A program made the translations under genes and the position numbers. The notes under the pieces were generated by a model. That model was not told where the DNA came from. It ran no database searches and saw nothing but the letters and a program-made list of their open reading frames with translations. 43,653 nucleotides of DNA. Origin: Psychromonas sp. SP041. Lineage in GTDB: Bacteria > Pseudomonadota > Gammaproteobacteria > Enterobacterales > Psychromonadaceae. The stretch lies in contig NZ_CBRF02000040.1 in assembly GCF_000470315.2 (NCBI RefSeq), positions 1-43,653 on the forward strand, written 5' to 3'. Below are positions 16,976 to 25,731 of this stretch, in pieces. The stretch's first letter is position 1. Every line of letters begins with the position of its first letter.

Positions 16976-18238
16976 CTAAGGTAAAACATGCTCACCGCGC
17001 CATAGCTCAATGTGCTTTTCACGTTGGCGTACAACAAATGCTTTATCACCATCTACCATTATTTCAGCAGGACGGCAGCGTGAGTTATAGTTTGAACTCA
17101 TTGTTGCACCATAAGCGCCTGCACTACGAATCGCTAAATAATCACCTTCAGCAATCGTTAATGGACGGTCTTTACCTAAGAAGTCACCTGTTTCACAAAT
17201 AGGGCCTACGATATCGTAAACACGACTTGGGCGTGTTTCTGGATCGTTTAATTTGTTATTCAGAGGAATAATATTTTGCCATGCACTGTATAGCGCTGGA
17301 CGAATTAAATCATTCATCGCTGCATCAACAATGGCAAAGTTTTTATGGTCGTTTAATTTTAAGAATTCAATCTTAGTCACTAAAATACCTGCGTTTGCCA
17401 TGATCGCTCTGCCTGGTTCAAAAATTAGCTTTAATTTACGACCATTCATACGATCAATAATTGCTTGCATGTATTCTGCAGGCTCTGGTGGTTTTTCACC
17501 GTTATAAGGAACGCCTAAGCCACCCCCTAAATCAAGATGCTCAATAGTAATGCCTTCTGTTGCTAAGGTATCAATTAAACCAAGTAGCTTATCTAATGCT
17601 TCTAAAAAAGGTTCGATTTCAGTTAGCTGTGAACCGATATGACAATCTACGCCTTTTACATCTAAGAATGGTAGTTCATTTGCTAGTTTATAAACTGCAG
17701 ATGCTTGTTCAATTTCGATACCAAATTTATTTTCTTTTAAACCAGTAGAGATATAAGGGTGAGTACCTGCATCAATATTAGGATTAATACGAATTGAAAT
17801 AGGGGCTTTCTTATTTAAGCAGCCAGCTACTTCATTGATACGATGCAACTCGGAAATTGATTCAACATTAAAGCAATGGATGCCAGCTTGTAATGCAGTT
17901 GATATTTCTATTTCTGTTTTACCTACACCAGAGAAAACCACTTTTTTAGGATCGCCGCCAGCTTGGATAACACGTAATAACTCACCAACAGAAACGATAT
18001 CAAAGCCAGAGCCTAAACGTGCCATTAGGTTTAATACGCCTAAGTTTGAGTTTGCTTTAACTGCGTAACAAATTAGATGTGGGTGCGCGCCTGCAGCTTG
18101 ATCAAATGCTGTCCAGTGACGTTCAATAGTCGCACGAGAATAAATATAAGCAGGCGTACCTGATTTTTTAATAATGTCTTCAATTGCAGTGTCTTCTACT
18201 AATAGACGGCCATCGTTATGATAATTAAAATGATCCAA
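16976..18238 (-). CDS. lysA: diaminopimelate decarboxylase
   Basis: PLP enzyme making L-lysine from meso-DAP. It has 420 residues (typical for the proteobacterial form). The PLP lysine is Lys61 in YAVKANSN. Further family marks are HIGSQL, the phosphate-binding LDLGGGLGVPY, the FEPGRAI loop, and CETGDFLG with the conserved Cys that reaches into the neighbouring active site. It lies between lptM and dapF, as in Pseudomonas and Shewanella and unlike E. coli, where lysA is elsewhere. The start has AGGATT upstream. Confidence 0.98.
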   Translation of the reverse strand: MDHFNYHNDGRLLVEDTAIEDIIKKSGTPAYIYSRATIERHWTAFDQAAGAHPHLICYAVKANSNLGVLNLMARLGSGFDIVSVGELLRVIQAGGDPKKVVFSGVGKTEIEISTALQAGIHCFNVESISELHRINEVAGCLNKKAPISIRINPNIDAGTHPYISTGLKENKFGIEIEQASAVYKLANELPFLDVKGVDCHIGSQLTEIEPFLEALDKLLGLIDTLATEGITIEHLDLGGGLGVPYNGEKPPEPAEYMQAIIDRMNGRKLKLIFEPGRAIMANAGILVTKIEFLKLNDHKNFAIVDAAMNDLIRPALYSAWQNIIPLNNKLNDPETRPSRVYDIVGPICETGDFLGKDRPLTIAEGDYLAIRSAGAYGATMSSNYNSRCRPAEIMVDGDKAFVVRQREKHIELWRGEHVLP

Positions 18239-18297
18239 TTTTAAATCCTTTTGTTAATTCTGTCGTTTTGGTTATTGTCACTGCCTTCGATATTACC

Positions 18298-18477
18298 TTA
18301 TTCTGAAGTACTTAAGGCATCAGTTACATTTTCTTCAGCTACGTTGTTCTGTTGTTTTTGTATTTTTTCTGCTGCTGGCGCTGGTGGTGTTTCTCTATAA
18401 AGTTGTCCACTCATACCACAACCTGCCAATAAACTTGAAAAAATCAGGACTATTAGCGATAAATTGAGATTTTTCAT
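18298..18477 (-). CDS. lptM: small lipoprotein LptM (YifL)
   Basis: A 59-residue lipoprotein, MKNLNLSLIVLIFSSLLAGC at the N-terminus, with a clear lipobox LAGC (lipidated Cys20) and no Asp at +2, so sorting to the outer membrane is expected. The post-Cys segment GMSGQLYRE matches the conserved GLKGPLY of LptM/YifL, which in E. coli assists disulfide maturation of the LptDE complex. The C-terminal part is low-complexity and polar. AAGG stands before the ATG. It heads the lysA-dapF cluster and is divergent from cyaY, the usual gammaproteobacterial arrangement. Confidence 0.9.
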   Translation of the reverse strand: MKNLNLSLIVLIFSSLLAGCGMSGQLYRETPPAPAAEKIQKQQNNVAEENVTDALSTSE

Positions 18478-18548
18478 ACCTTATCCTAGTCAAATATTTT
18501 TAGCCCTCTATAATCGCATTTCATCGTTAAAAAGCAAAGGAGAAGTAA

Positions 18549-18863
18549 ATGACCGATAGCGAATTTCTTGAATTAGCAGATTTGTTGTATCAGAAAATTG
18601 AAGATAACATTGAAGATTCAGGAGCTGATATAGATTCTGACCAAAATGGTGCTTTGTTAACATTAGAATTTGAAAACAGAACGAAGTTAATTATTAACCG
18701 TCAGCAACCATTGCATCAAGTATGGTTAGCAACGTTAGAAAATGGCCATCATTATGATTATAAAGATGGTTTGTGGATCGATGATAGAAGTGGAGCTGAA
18801 TTTTTAAGCTTTTTATCTGCGGCCATTGCAAAGCAGTCTGGTGAAAAGGTTGTTTTTGCATAG
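18549..18863 (+). CDS. cyaY: frataxin-like iron-sulfur protein CyaY
   Basis: A 104-residue cytoplasmic protein (E. coli 106) that binds iron and modulates IscS-dependent Fe-S cluster assembly. The N-terminal acidic helix (SEFLELADLLYQKIEDNIED, with acidic residues on one face) and the sheet with LIINRQQPLHQVWLA and HHYDYKDGLWIDDRSG are the typical frataxin elements. AAGGAG precedes the ATG. It is divergent from lptM across 71 bases. Confidence 0.96.
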   Translation: MTDSEFLELADLLYQKIEDNIEDSGADIDSDQNGALLTLEFENRTKLIINRQQPLHQVWLATLENGHHYDYKDGLWIDDRSGAEFLSFLSAAIAKQSGEKVVFA

Positions 18864-18924
18864 TTTAAAACAGCCTAGCGTGTAAGTTTGCTCGTGTTTT
18901 TAATGGTTAACAGCAAAACGGTAA

Positions 18925-19140
18925 ATGAATATGTTTAAATTATTTGTGCTATACCCTTTTATTTTATTGGTGTGTTTTTGGTTAGCAAGTGATGTTGAAT
19001 TAAAAACGTCATTAATTGAGTTTGAAGAAAGTAGCTTGTTTATCCACTTTCCTAAAGAGAGCTTACGTTCGGAAGGTGCAGAACCATGGATTGATTTTTA
19101 TTGGGATGCAGATCATGAGTCAATCGATATTGCTGCATAA
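18925..19140 (+). CDS. small membrane-anchored protein of unknown function
   Basis: A 71-residue protein with one hydrophobic N-terminal segment (about 5-21, KLFVLYPFILLVCFWLA) followed by a polar, acidic tail rich in Glu and Asp (SLIEFEESSLFIHFPKES). The hydrophobic stretch could be an uncleaved anchor. It lies between cyaY and coaD on the same strand, 15 bases before coaD, which suggests co-transcription. The ribosome binding site is poor (ACGG). I do not recognise a family, and the call as a gene rests on reading frame, position and tidy spacing to coaD. Confidence 0.55.
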   Translation: MNMFKLFVLYPFILLVCFWLASDVELKTSLIEFEESSLFIHFPKESLRSEGAEPWIDFYWDADHESIDIAA

Positions 19141-19155
19141 AATAGAGGCTAATAA

Positions 19156-19629
19156 ATGAATACAGTTGTTTTTCCTGGATCTTTTGACCCGATTACTAAT
19201 GGTCATCTTGATTTAATTACGCGTGCCAGCCATTTAGCTGAGCGTGTTATCGTCGCAGTGGCGATAAATAATAGTAAGAATCCTTTTTTTGATTTACAAG
19301 AAAGGTGCGAACTAGTATCAGAAGCAACAAAAGATATCAAAGGGGTAGACGTTATTCCTTTTGAAGGCTTATTAGCTGAGTTTGCTAAAACGCATCAAGC
19401 ACAAGCTTTAATTCGTGGGATTCGAGGTGCGACGGATACTGATTATGAAATTCAGCTTTCACAAGTTAACCATACATTAAACCCACAACTTGAAACTATT
19501 TTATTACCTGCACATGCACGTACTGCTTTTATATCTTCAACGATCGTTAAAGAAGTTTTTAAGCACCAAGGTGACATTAGTTTGTTAGCGCCTGAGTGTG
19601 TTAAACGAGCTTTTATAAAAAAACAGTAA
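19156..19629 (+). CDS. coaD: phosphopantetheine adenylyltransferase
   Basis: Fourth step of coenzyme A synthesis: ATP plus 4'-phosphopantetheine gives dephospho-CoA. It has 157 residues (E. coli 159). The nucleotidyltransferase motif is PGSFDPITNGH with the TxGH at 14-17, and the C-terminal ISSTIVKE is the second ATP-binding motif. IRGIRGATDTDYE carries the substrate-binding Arg residues. AGAGG precedes the start. It converges with mutM across a short terminator. Confidence 0.98.
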   Translation: MNTVVFPGSFDPITNGHLDLITRASHLAERVIVAVAINNSKNPFFDLQERCELVSEATKDIKGVDVIPFEGLLAEFAKTHQAQALIRGIRGATDTDYEIQLSQVNHTLNPQLETILLPAHARTAFISSTIVKEVFKHQGDISLLAPECVKRAFIKKQ

Positions 19630-19645
19630 GCACGACTGCTTTTTT
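19617..19645. terminator. bidirectional terminator between coaD and mutM
   Basis: An A run, CAGT, a 7-base loop, ACTG-C and a T run form a short stem with A/T-rich flanks on both sides, overlapping the end of coaD. It could serve both converging genes. Confidence 0.55.
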
Positions 19646-19656
19646 ATAGTGTGTTA

Positions 19657-20469
19657 TTAACGTTGGCAATGCGAGCAATAAACGCTATTTCTCGCCGCTA
19701 ATTTAACCGATGTTAATGGCTCCTTGCAGTTTGGGCATAACTCACCTGTTTTACCATAGACATGTAGTGTTTGTTGAAAGTAACCAGGTTTACCATCACC
19801 CCCTACAAAATCCTTTAACGTCGTACCACCTTGTTTGATCGCCTCTGTCAGTATTTCTTTAATCGCATCAACCAACAATTGATAACGTTTTAAACTGATA
19901 TTATTAGCTGCTCTTACTGGACTGATACCGGCTTTAAATAACGCTTCTGTCGCGTAGATGTTACCTACGCCTGTTACCACTTTTTGCTCCATAATAAATT
20001 GCTTAACGGGTAGCTTTCTATTTTTGGCTTGGTCGTAAAGCATGCTAGCAGTGAACTGATCAGATAAGGGTTCTGGACCTAATATACTTAATAAAGAACT
20101 TTCTTGTGGGGAGTCGCCTAACCATAAAATAGCCCCAAAGCGTCTAGGGTCGGTGTAACGTAATAAGCAATGTTCAAATTGTAAATCAACGTGATCATGT
20201 TTTTGTGCTGGTGTGTTTAATTCACAAATACGCAAACTGCCAGACATACCAAGATGAATCAATAAAGTGCCGCTTTCAAAGCGTAATAAAAGATATTTAG
20301 CACGACGGTCGATATTTAATAACATTTTATCTTTCAATAAAGCTAATAAATTTTCAGGGATAGGCCAACGCAATTGATGATGACGAAGTATGACATTACT
20401 TACTTTTTGATTAACAATATGTGGACTAATACCACGACGGCTTGTTTCTACCTCTGGTAACTCTGGCAT
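19657..20469 (-). CDS. mutM: formamidopyrimidine-DNA glycosylase
   Basis: Base-excision repair enzyme that removes 8-oxoguanine and cuts the abasic site. It has 270 residues (E. coli 269). After Met removal the N-terminal Pro is the nucleophile (PELPEVETSRRG), followed by catalytic Glu. The conserved Lys lies in RRAKYLLLRF. The H2TH region (VTGVGNIYATEALFKAGISP) and the C-terminal zinc finger CPNC...CSHC (about 243-267) are complete. GAG stands ahead of the ATG. Confidence 0.98.
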   Translation of the reverse strand: MPELPEVETSRRGISPHIVNQKVSNVILRHHQLRWPIPENLLALLKDKMLLNIDRRAKYLLLRFESGTLLIHLGMSGSLRICELNTPAQKHDHVDLQFEHCLLRYTDPRRFGAILWLGDSPQESSLLSILGPEPLSDQFTASMLYDQAKNRKLPVKQFIMEQKVVTGVGNIYATEALFKAGISPVRAANNISLKRYQLLVDAIKEILTEAIKQGGTTLKDFVGGDGKPGYFQQTLHVYGKTGELCPNCKEPLTSVKLAARNSVYCSHCQR

Positions 20470-20577
20470 GTTTATCTCGTTGTAGACTTAAATGAATGAA
20501 TCACCATATCGTAATTGTGAAAATTAGTTAACTGAGTTTTTGAATTAGATAAATAGGGTCATTATTTAATGCAGTGC

Positions 20578-21030
20578 TTATCTTCCTAAAAAAGAAGTTA
20601 GTTTTTCTGTTGGTAATGATAAGAAAGTATTTTCATTAACTTGTAAAACATATTGGTCATTTTGTTGCTGGTGGAGTTGTACAATGATTGGTTGAACTTG
20701 CTCTGTCACAAAAAACTTAAGGATAAAGTCAGATGTTGGTAAATTCTGCACCGTTAAGGTATCTAGAGGGACTGTTTGCCAATTATTAACAATCTGTTGA
20801 AGGTTGTTATTTGAAAGCCCTACACTAGGTTTACTTTGCCAATTTCGGCCTACTCGGGTTATGACGTAGTCTGGTGTTTCTATTTCTACAATCGTTAAAT
20901 CGGAAGAAATAACGGTACGTTGTGGAATAGTAGAAGATAAACGGAATTGCTGACTAAAGTTAAAAATAAAGATGATAAGCAATACGCCAAAAATAAGCAC
21001 ATTGTTCCAACCTCTTTTGGATAAACGCAT
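20578..21030 (-). CDS. membrane-anchored protein of unknown function
   Basis: A 150-residue protein with a short basic N-terminus (MRLSKRGWNN), one hydrophobic helix (about 11-27, VLIFGVLLIIFIFNFSQ) and an extracytoplasmic domain made mainly of predicted strands. The pattern in which short hydrophobic strands alternate with IETPDYVITRVGRNWQ loosely recalls DUF4340-type repeats, but this is weak. The start at 21030 is chosen because AAGGAG lies 7-8 bases upstream; an in-frame ATG at 21054 has no such signal. It lies between rpmG (beyond a terminator) and mutM on the same strand. Confidence 0.7.
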   Translation of the reverse strand: MRLSKRGWNNVLIFGVLLIIFIFNFSQQFRLSSTIPQRTVISSDLTIVEIETPDYVITRVGRNWQSKPSVGLSNNNLQQIVNNWQTVPLDTLTVQNLPTSDFILKFFVTEQVQPIIVQLHQQQNDQYVLQVNENTFLSLPTEKLTSFLGR

Positions 21031-21053
21031 AGTAACTCCTTTTTCTTCAGGCA

Positions 21054-21084
21054 TAAAAAAACCCAGTATAAACTGGGTTTTTTA
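21054..21084 (-). terminator. terminator of the rpmB-rpmG operon
   Basis: ACCCAGT/ACTGGGT with a 4-base loop and seven T on the minus strand, 22 bases after the rpmG stop; A/T runs flank both sides. Confidence 0.9.
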
Positions 21085-21100
21085 AAAGGTTAAATCAAAA

Positions 21101-21256
21101 TTACTTGATCTTGCCTTCTTTGTAGATTACGTGTTTACGTACTACAGGATCAAACTTTTTGATTTCAAACTTTTCAGGCATGTTCTTTTTATTTTTATCA
21201 GTAGTATAAAAATGACCAGTACCAGCGCTTGAATTTAAACGAATTTTATCACGCAT
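21101..21256 (-). CDS. rpmG: 50S ribosomal protein L33
   Basis: A 51-residue basic protein, [20 protein letters not shown] at the N-terminus, with [19 protein letters not shown] at the end. This is the classical short proteobacterial L33 of the large-subunit E-site region. It lacks the four zinc cysteines, so it is the C-minus (zinc-free) form. It follows rpmB by 11 bases, and a terminator follows. Confidence 0.97.
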   Translation of the reverse strand: MRDKIRLNSSAGTGHFYTTDKNKKNMPEKFEIKKFDPVVRKHVIYKEGKIK

Positions 21257-21267
21257 TTTTAAGCTCC

Positions 21268-21504
21268 TTAAACTTTAACGCCATTAGCACGGATATCAGC
21301 CAAAACTGAATCAATACCTTTTTTGTCGATGATACGCATACCTTTAGTAGTTAGGCGTAATTTAACAAAACGGTTCTCACTCTCAACCCAAAAACGGTGT
21401 GTTTGTAGGTTAGGTAAGAAACGACGTCGTGTACGGTTCTTTGCGTGTGATACATTGTTACCAACAGCTGGACGCTTGCCTGTAACTTGACATACTCTAG
21501 ACAT
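21268..21504 (-). CDS. rpmB: 50S ribosomal protein L28
   Basis: A 78-residue basic protein, [20 protein letters not shown] at the N-terminus, the same length as E. coli L28. The frame is open for another 61 codons upstream, but the start at 21504 is fixed by homology to L28 and by the GGAG 11 bases before it. It is the first gene of rpmB-rpmG, behind a promoter with a GC-rich discriminator that suggests growth-rate (stringent) control. Confidence 0.98.
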   Translation of the reverse strand: MSRVCQVTGKRPAVGNNVSHAKNRTRRRFLPNLQTHRFWVESENRFVKLRLTTKGMRIIDKKGIDSVLADIRANGVKV

Positions 21505-21591
21505 GTCGAAATTCTCCAAAAATATTAGTTTTACTCGAGCAAAATAGTCGAACACCTTTTTTAGCCGTCGCCAAAGGCGTCGAGGGCGCAT

Positions 21592-21620
21592 TTTATACAT
21601 GATTGAGATTAAAAGATCAA
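21592..21620 (-). promoter_or_regulatory. sigma-70 promoter of rpmB-rpmG
   Basis: On the minus strand TTGATC (21620-21615), a 17-base spacer and TATAAA (21597-21592) followed by the GC-rich ATGCGCCCTCG discriminator. The GC block stands out in AT-rich surroundings and is typical for ppGpp-controlled ribosomal promoters. Confidence 0.65.
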
Positions 21621-21640
21621 CAATTCTGATAATAAATGCT

Positions 21641-22318
21641 TTAAATCCACCCTTTTTCCGCAAATGAGGTGTATTTTCCATCACCAATGATGAAATGGTC
21701 TAATATTTTAACATCAATTAATTGCAGTGTATTCACAAGTTTTTCAGTAATATTGATATCTGACTGACTTGCTGTTGGATCACCAGATGGATGGTTGTGA
21801 ACAAGGATGATTGCAGCCGCGTTTTCTTGTAATATTTTTTGAACAATGACTCTTGGATGAACACTTGCACTATTAATTGTGCCAAAGAAAAATTCATGAA
21901 AGCGAATAATGCGATGTTGGCTATCTAATAATAATGCTGCAAATACTTCATAGGGATAATCACGCATTTTTGCAGTTAAAAACTCTTGAGTTTGCGCAGC
22001 ACTGGTTAAAGGGTCACCTTTCATTAATGGTTCTTGCAAATAACGTCGAGACATTTCTAATACCGCTTGCAGTTGCACATATTTTGCTTGGCCTAATCCT
22101 TTGTGCAAACAAAAGTCACTTTCGCTGGCAGAAAAAAGAGATCGTAATGATCCAAAGTCGGTTAATAACTGCCGAGATAAAGTAACCACGTCGATGCCTT
22201 TACAGCCAGTTCGCAAAAAAATAGCCAATAGTTCACTATCAGTTAAGCTGTTAGCGCCTTGCTGAATTAGCTTTTCACGTGGTCTTTCTTGTTTCGGCCA
22301 TTGTTTTATTGATGCCAA
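21641..22318 (-). CDS. radC: RadC-family JAB/MPN-domain protein
   Basis: A 225-residue protein (E. coli RadC/YicR 222). An N-terminal helix-hairpin-helix-like region ([34 protein letters not shown]) is followed by a JAB1/MPN metalloprotease-like domain whose zinc motif is [14 protein letters not shown]. The biochemical role of RadC is not settled; the name comes from a mis-assigned E. coli mutation. It lies between rpmB and coaBC, as in E. coli, and is divergent from coaBC. Confidence 0.95.
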   Translation of the reverse strand: MASIKQWPKQERPREKLIQQGANSLTDSELLAIFLRTGCKGIDVVTLSRQLLTDFGSLRSLFSASESDFCLHKGLGQAKYVQLQAVLEMSRRYLQEPLMKGDPLTSAAQTQEFLTAKMRDYPYEVFAALLLDSQHRIIRFHEFFFGTINSASVHPRVIVQKILQENAAAIILVHNHPSGDPTASQSDINITEKLVNTLQLIDVKILDHFIIGDGKYTSFAEKGWI

Positions 22319-22434
22319 ACTAGACCTCCTTAAGCAAGTTATAGAGCTTTAAATCTAGTAGAAGTTGTACATATTGCATAACTTTTTTATGTTATTGTAA
22401 CCTCCTTTTTTTTATCAACCTTTTAGAGAAGCTT

Positions 22435-23658
22435 ATGTTGCCAATATTACCCCTCGAAGGGAAAAAGATACTTTTAGGTGTTTGTGGTGGTATTGCCGCC
22501 TATAAAAGTGCTGAATTAACGCGTCGTTTAATGGATCAAGGAGCACAAGTTCGTATTGTTATGACGGCTTCTGCGAAGCAGTTCATCACACCTTTAACAA
22601 TGCAGGCTGTTTCGGGTCATATTATTTATGATGATTTATTAGATCCACAAGCTGAAGCTGGAATGGGACATATTGAATTAGCTAAATGGGCTGATTTAAT
22701 ATTAATAGCCCCTGCGACGGCTAATGCGATTGCTCGCTTACGTGCTGGTATGGCCGATGAGTTACTGACAACATTATGTTTAGCAACACCTTCACCGATT
22801 GCGATTGCACCAGCAATGAACCAACAAATGTATCTCGCGCCAGCAACACAAGATAACTTAACGGTATTAAAAGATCGTGGCATATTGATTTGGGGACCTG
22901 CTCAAGGCATCCAAGCTTGTGGTGATATTGGCCCAGGAAGATTATTAGAAGTACCTGACTTAGTTAAATTAAGTTGTGAGTTTTTTGCGCCAAGCGATCG
23001 ATCATTAGCAGGTGTTAATATTGTGATCACGGCTGGTCCGACTCAAGAAGCGATAGATCCTGTACGTTACATTAGTAATCATAGCTCAGGGAAAATGGGT
23101 TTTTCATTGGCTAATGCCGCATTAAACATGGGTGCTAACGTTACTGTGATTGCAGGACCTGTGAACTTAACTTTACCTACGACGATTAGACGTTTGAATG
23201 TGAAGAGTGCTCGAGAAATGCATCAAGCTGCATTAGATTCGCTTCCGATGACAGATATATTTATTGCTTGTGCTGCTGTTGCTGATTATCGCGCAGAAGA
23301 AGTTCATAGCGAAAAAATGAAAAAGAAAGCGGATACGGATTCAATCACATTAACCTTAGTAAAAAATCCAGATATTATTGCCGATGTCGCTAATGCGAAT
23401 AATCGACCTTTTTGTGTGGGGTTTGCAGCAGAAACGAATGATGTTGAAGCGTACGCATTAGGTAAATTACAACGTAAAAACTTAGATTTAATTGCTGCAA
23501 ACGATGTTTCAGTTGGCGATCAAGGTTTTAATAGTGACAATAATGCCTTAACGGTGTTTGCTAAAGATAAACGTTTTGATATTGGCTTAAATAATAAAAA
23601 AGAAGTAGCAATTCAATTGCTTAAAATAATATCTCAGCAATATCAAACTCGTTCTTAA
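22435..23658 (+). CDS. coaBC: bifunctional CoaBC (phosphopantothenoylcysteine decarboxylase/synthetase)
   Basis: Second and third steps of CoA synthesis. It has 407 residues (E. coli 406). The N-terminal FMN-dependent CoaC domain (about 1-190) shows [10 protein letters not shown], the PAMNQQMY motif and the active-site loop [12 protein letters not shown] with its cysteine. The C-terminal CoaB domain shows [28 protein letters not shown] and the catalytic lysine region KMKKK. In E. coli dut and slmA follow; here slmA follows directly and dut is absent. The SD is AGAGAAG. Confidence 0.98.
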   Translation: MLPILPLEGKKILLGVCGGIAAYKSAELTRRLMDQGAQVRIVMTASAKQFITPLTMQAVSGHIIYDDLLDPQAEAGMGHIELAKWADLILIAPATANAIARLRAGMADELLTTLCLATPSPIAIAPAMNQQMYLAPATQDNLTVLKDRGILIWGPAQGIQACGDIGPGRLLEVPDLVKLSCEFFAPSDRSLAGVNIVITAGPTQEAIDPVRYISNHSSGKMGFSLANAALNMGANVTVIAGPVNLTLPTTIRRLNVKSAREMHQAALDSLPMTDIFIACAAVADYRAEEVHSEKMKKKADTDSITLTLVKNPDIIADVANANNRPFCVGFAAETNDVEAYALGKLQRKNLDLIAANDVSVGDQGFNSDNNALTVFAKDKRFDIGLNNKKEVAIQLLKIISQQYQTRS

Positions 23659-23680
23659 CACCACATTAATGTAATAACTT

Positions 23681-23722
23681 AAGCTTAAAGTTATCGACTC
23701 TAGGGTCGATAATAAGCTTTTA
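23681..23722 (+). terminator. hairpin after coaBC
   Basis: AAGCTTA-AAG-TTATCGAC pairs with GTCGATAA-TAAGCTT, a 15-bp stem with a 3-base bulge, followed by TTTATTATC. It is 22 bases after the coaBC stop and probably acts as its terminator. The remaining 230 bases up to slmA show no gene. Confidence 0.6.
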
Positions 23723-23955
23723 TTATCTTAAAGTATAAAACCTAACAGGCAGTATAAAAGTACAGGCCTTAATTACTTTAATAACGGATAATATTTTAAA
23801 AAGTATTTATATTCATTTCAAAAGATCGATAATCACCAACATTTTGAATAAATATTTGATGCTGTTTGGTTGAGATCTTTTCATAACGATTAACGCGGAG
23901 AGGGCGGTTTTGAATACTCTGGGAAACAATAATGATAACAAAGGAAGTTATTAAG

Positions 23956-24558
23956 ATGGTTGTAAAAAATAACAAAAAGAAAGTAAATCGCAAGGATGAT
24001 ATATTAAGTGCTTTAGCTATTATGCTAGAAGGAAAGCCAGGACAAAGAATAACGACGGCTAAGTTAGCTGCAGAAGTCGGTGTTTCAGAAGCCGCGTTAT
24101 ATCGCCACTTTCCAAGTAAAGCACGCATGTTTGAAGGGTTGATCGATTTTACTGAAACCACTATCTTTAGTCATATCAACACCATTAAAGAACAACAGAA
24201 AGATATTTTTGTTCGAATTGAACATATCGTGCATTTTTTATTAGGTTTTTCTGAACAAAACCCAGGGATCACCCGTATTTTAAGTGGCGACGCGTTAGTG
24301 GGTGAAAATGAAAGGTTACAACTTCGTATCGAACATGTTTTTTCTAAGTTAGAAACACAGATCAAACAAATATTACGAGAACGTCCGATTTCAGATGGTC
24401 AAAAATTTGAAATGGATGAAGGTATACTAGCGAATTTATTATTAGCTTATATTGAAGGTCGAATGAACCAATTCGTACGTTCACAGTTCAAACAGAAACC
24501 AACTCAACATTTTAAAAGCCAATGGCTATTTTTTTATAAACAACTAACACAAAGTTAA
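23956..24558 (+). CDS. slmA: nucleoid occlusion factor SlmA
   Basis: TetR-fold DNA-binding protein that blocks FtsZ assembly over the nucleoid. At 200 residues it compares with 198 in E. coli. The helix-turn-helix [20 protein letters not shown] and the following [14 protein letters not shown] are nearly identical to the enteric protein, and [20 protein letters not shown] and [13 protein letters not shown] also match. The ATG at 23956 is preferred over one at 23932 because AAGGAAG lies 8 bases before it. The mscS gene follows after 20 bases and is probably co-transcribed. Confidence 0.95.
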   Translation: MVVKNNKKKVNRKDDILSALAIMLEGKPGQRITTAKLAAEVGVSEAALYRHFPSKARMFEGLIDFTETTIFSHINTIKEQQKDIFVRIEHIVHFLLGFSEQNPGITRILSGDALVGENERLQLRIEHVFSKLETQIKQILRERPISDGQKFEMDEGILANLLLAYIEGRMNQFVRSQFKQKPTQHFKSQWLFFYKQLTQS

Positions 24559-24578
24559 TTTATTAAAGGGGTTAGAAT

Positions 24579-25454
24579 ATGTCGAAAGAAGAAAGTGCTA
24601 TCTCTGCCGTTACTAGCGTTATTGAGGAGAACGTAGATATACTCAATAACAGCGTTAAATGGCTTTCGGAGAATCAAGATTTAATTATTAGTTACACAAT
24701 GAACATTGTCTTCGCTATTGCAACCTTGATCATTGGTATGATGGTTGCCCGTTTTATTGCCGGTACTCTACATAAAGTCTTAACAAAACGTAAATTAGAT
24801 AACACCATTATTGATTTTGTTTCACATATGGTTCGTTACGTTATTATTGCCTTTGTCATCATCGCAGCTTTAGGGCGAATTGGTGTCGAAACGACTTCTT
24901 TTGTTGCTATTATCGGTGCGGCAGGTTTAGCGGTTGGTCTTGCATTACAAGGTTCTTTGTCTAACTTTGCATCGGGTGTCTTGATCATTGCTTTACGCCC
25001 TTTTAAAGCTGGTGAATATATCGAAGCGGCGGGTACCGCGGGGACTGTTGAATCTGTTCAAATTTTTTCAACAACATTAACAACGCCAGATAATAAATTT
25101 GTAGTGGTGCCTAACTCTGCGATTTTAGGCGGCAACATTATTAACTATTCTCGTAAGCCTACACGTCGCATCGATTTAATTATTGGGGTGAGTTATAACG
25201 CTGATTTAGCTAAAACGAAAGCCGTATTAGAAGCTGTACTTAAAGCAAACGATGGTATTTTAACGTCACCTGAGCCCTTGGTTGCTGTTGCTGAGTTAGC
25301 TGATTCAAGTGTTAATTTAGTAGTTCGCCCATGGGTTAATGGGCCCGACTACTGGCGCGTTCGCTTTGAGCTAATGGAAGCCATTAAAAATAACTTAGAT
25401 GAAGCAGGTATTGAAATTCCATTCCCACAAATGGACATACATATGGATAAATAG
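24579..25454 (+). CDS. mscS: small-conductance mechanosensitive channel MscS
   Basis: Inner-membrane heptameric channel that opens on hypo-osmotic shock. It has 291 residues (E. coli 286). There are three membrane helices: TM1 about 32-60, TM2 about 68-92, and the pore-lining TM3 GAAGLAVGLALQGSLSNFAS with the Gly/Ala packing pattern. The cytoplasmic beta domain (PFKAGEYIEAAGTAGTV, IFSTTLTTPDNKFVVVPN) and C-terminal domain end in FPFPQMDIHM-like sequence. It has AAAGGGG before the ATG and a strong terminator after it. Confidence 0.96.
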   Translation: MSKEESAISAVTSVIEENVDILNNSVKWLSENQDLIISYTMNIVFAIATLIIGMMVARFIAGTLHKVLTKRKLDNTIIDFVSHMVRYVIIAFVIIAALGRIGVETTSFVAIIGAAGLAVGLALQGSLSNFASGVLIIALRPFKAGEYIEAAGTAGTVESVQIFSTTLTTPDNKFVVVPNSAILGGNIINYSRKPTRRIDLIIGVSYNADLAKTKAVLEAVLKANDGILTSPEPLVAVAELADSSVNLVVRPWVNGPDYWRVRFELMEAIKNNLDEAGIEIPFPQMDIHMDK

Positions 25455-25476
25455 TCTTTGGCTATTTCTTCATCTT

Positions 25477-25506
25477 AAAAACCAGCTTACAAGCTGGTTT
25501 TTTTAT
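25477..25506 (+). terminator. terminator of mscS
   Basis: AACCAGCT/AGCTGGTT with a 4-base loop, preceded by AAA and followed by seven T, 23 bases after the mscS stop. Confidence 0.92.
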
Positions 25507-25731
25507 GTTTGGGCTTTAAGGGCGGTAACTTTTCTATCAAAATTTGATGTAGGTTCAATTTATTTTTTTGTTTTTATTTTAAAAAACACACTATTTTCAT
25601 TTTAAATTAAAGCGTTTTTATATTTAAAATCAATTGGATAGATGATTGTAAATTGAGCAATTAGTTGTTTGTATCTAAGGTTTAACATTTGTCATATAAT
25701 GAGGGTTGATTTTTATATTTGAAGAGAAATT

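Noticed and set aside
21505-21687. 61-codon N-terminal extension of the L28 frame, overlapping radC
   Set aside because: L28 is 78 residues everywhere in this group, its start is fixed by homology, and the rpmB promoter lies within the extension.
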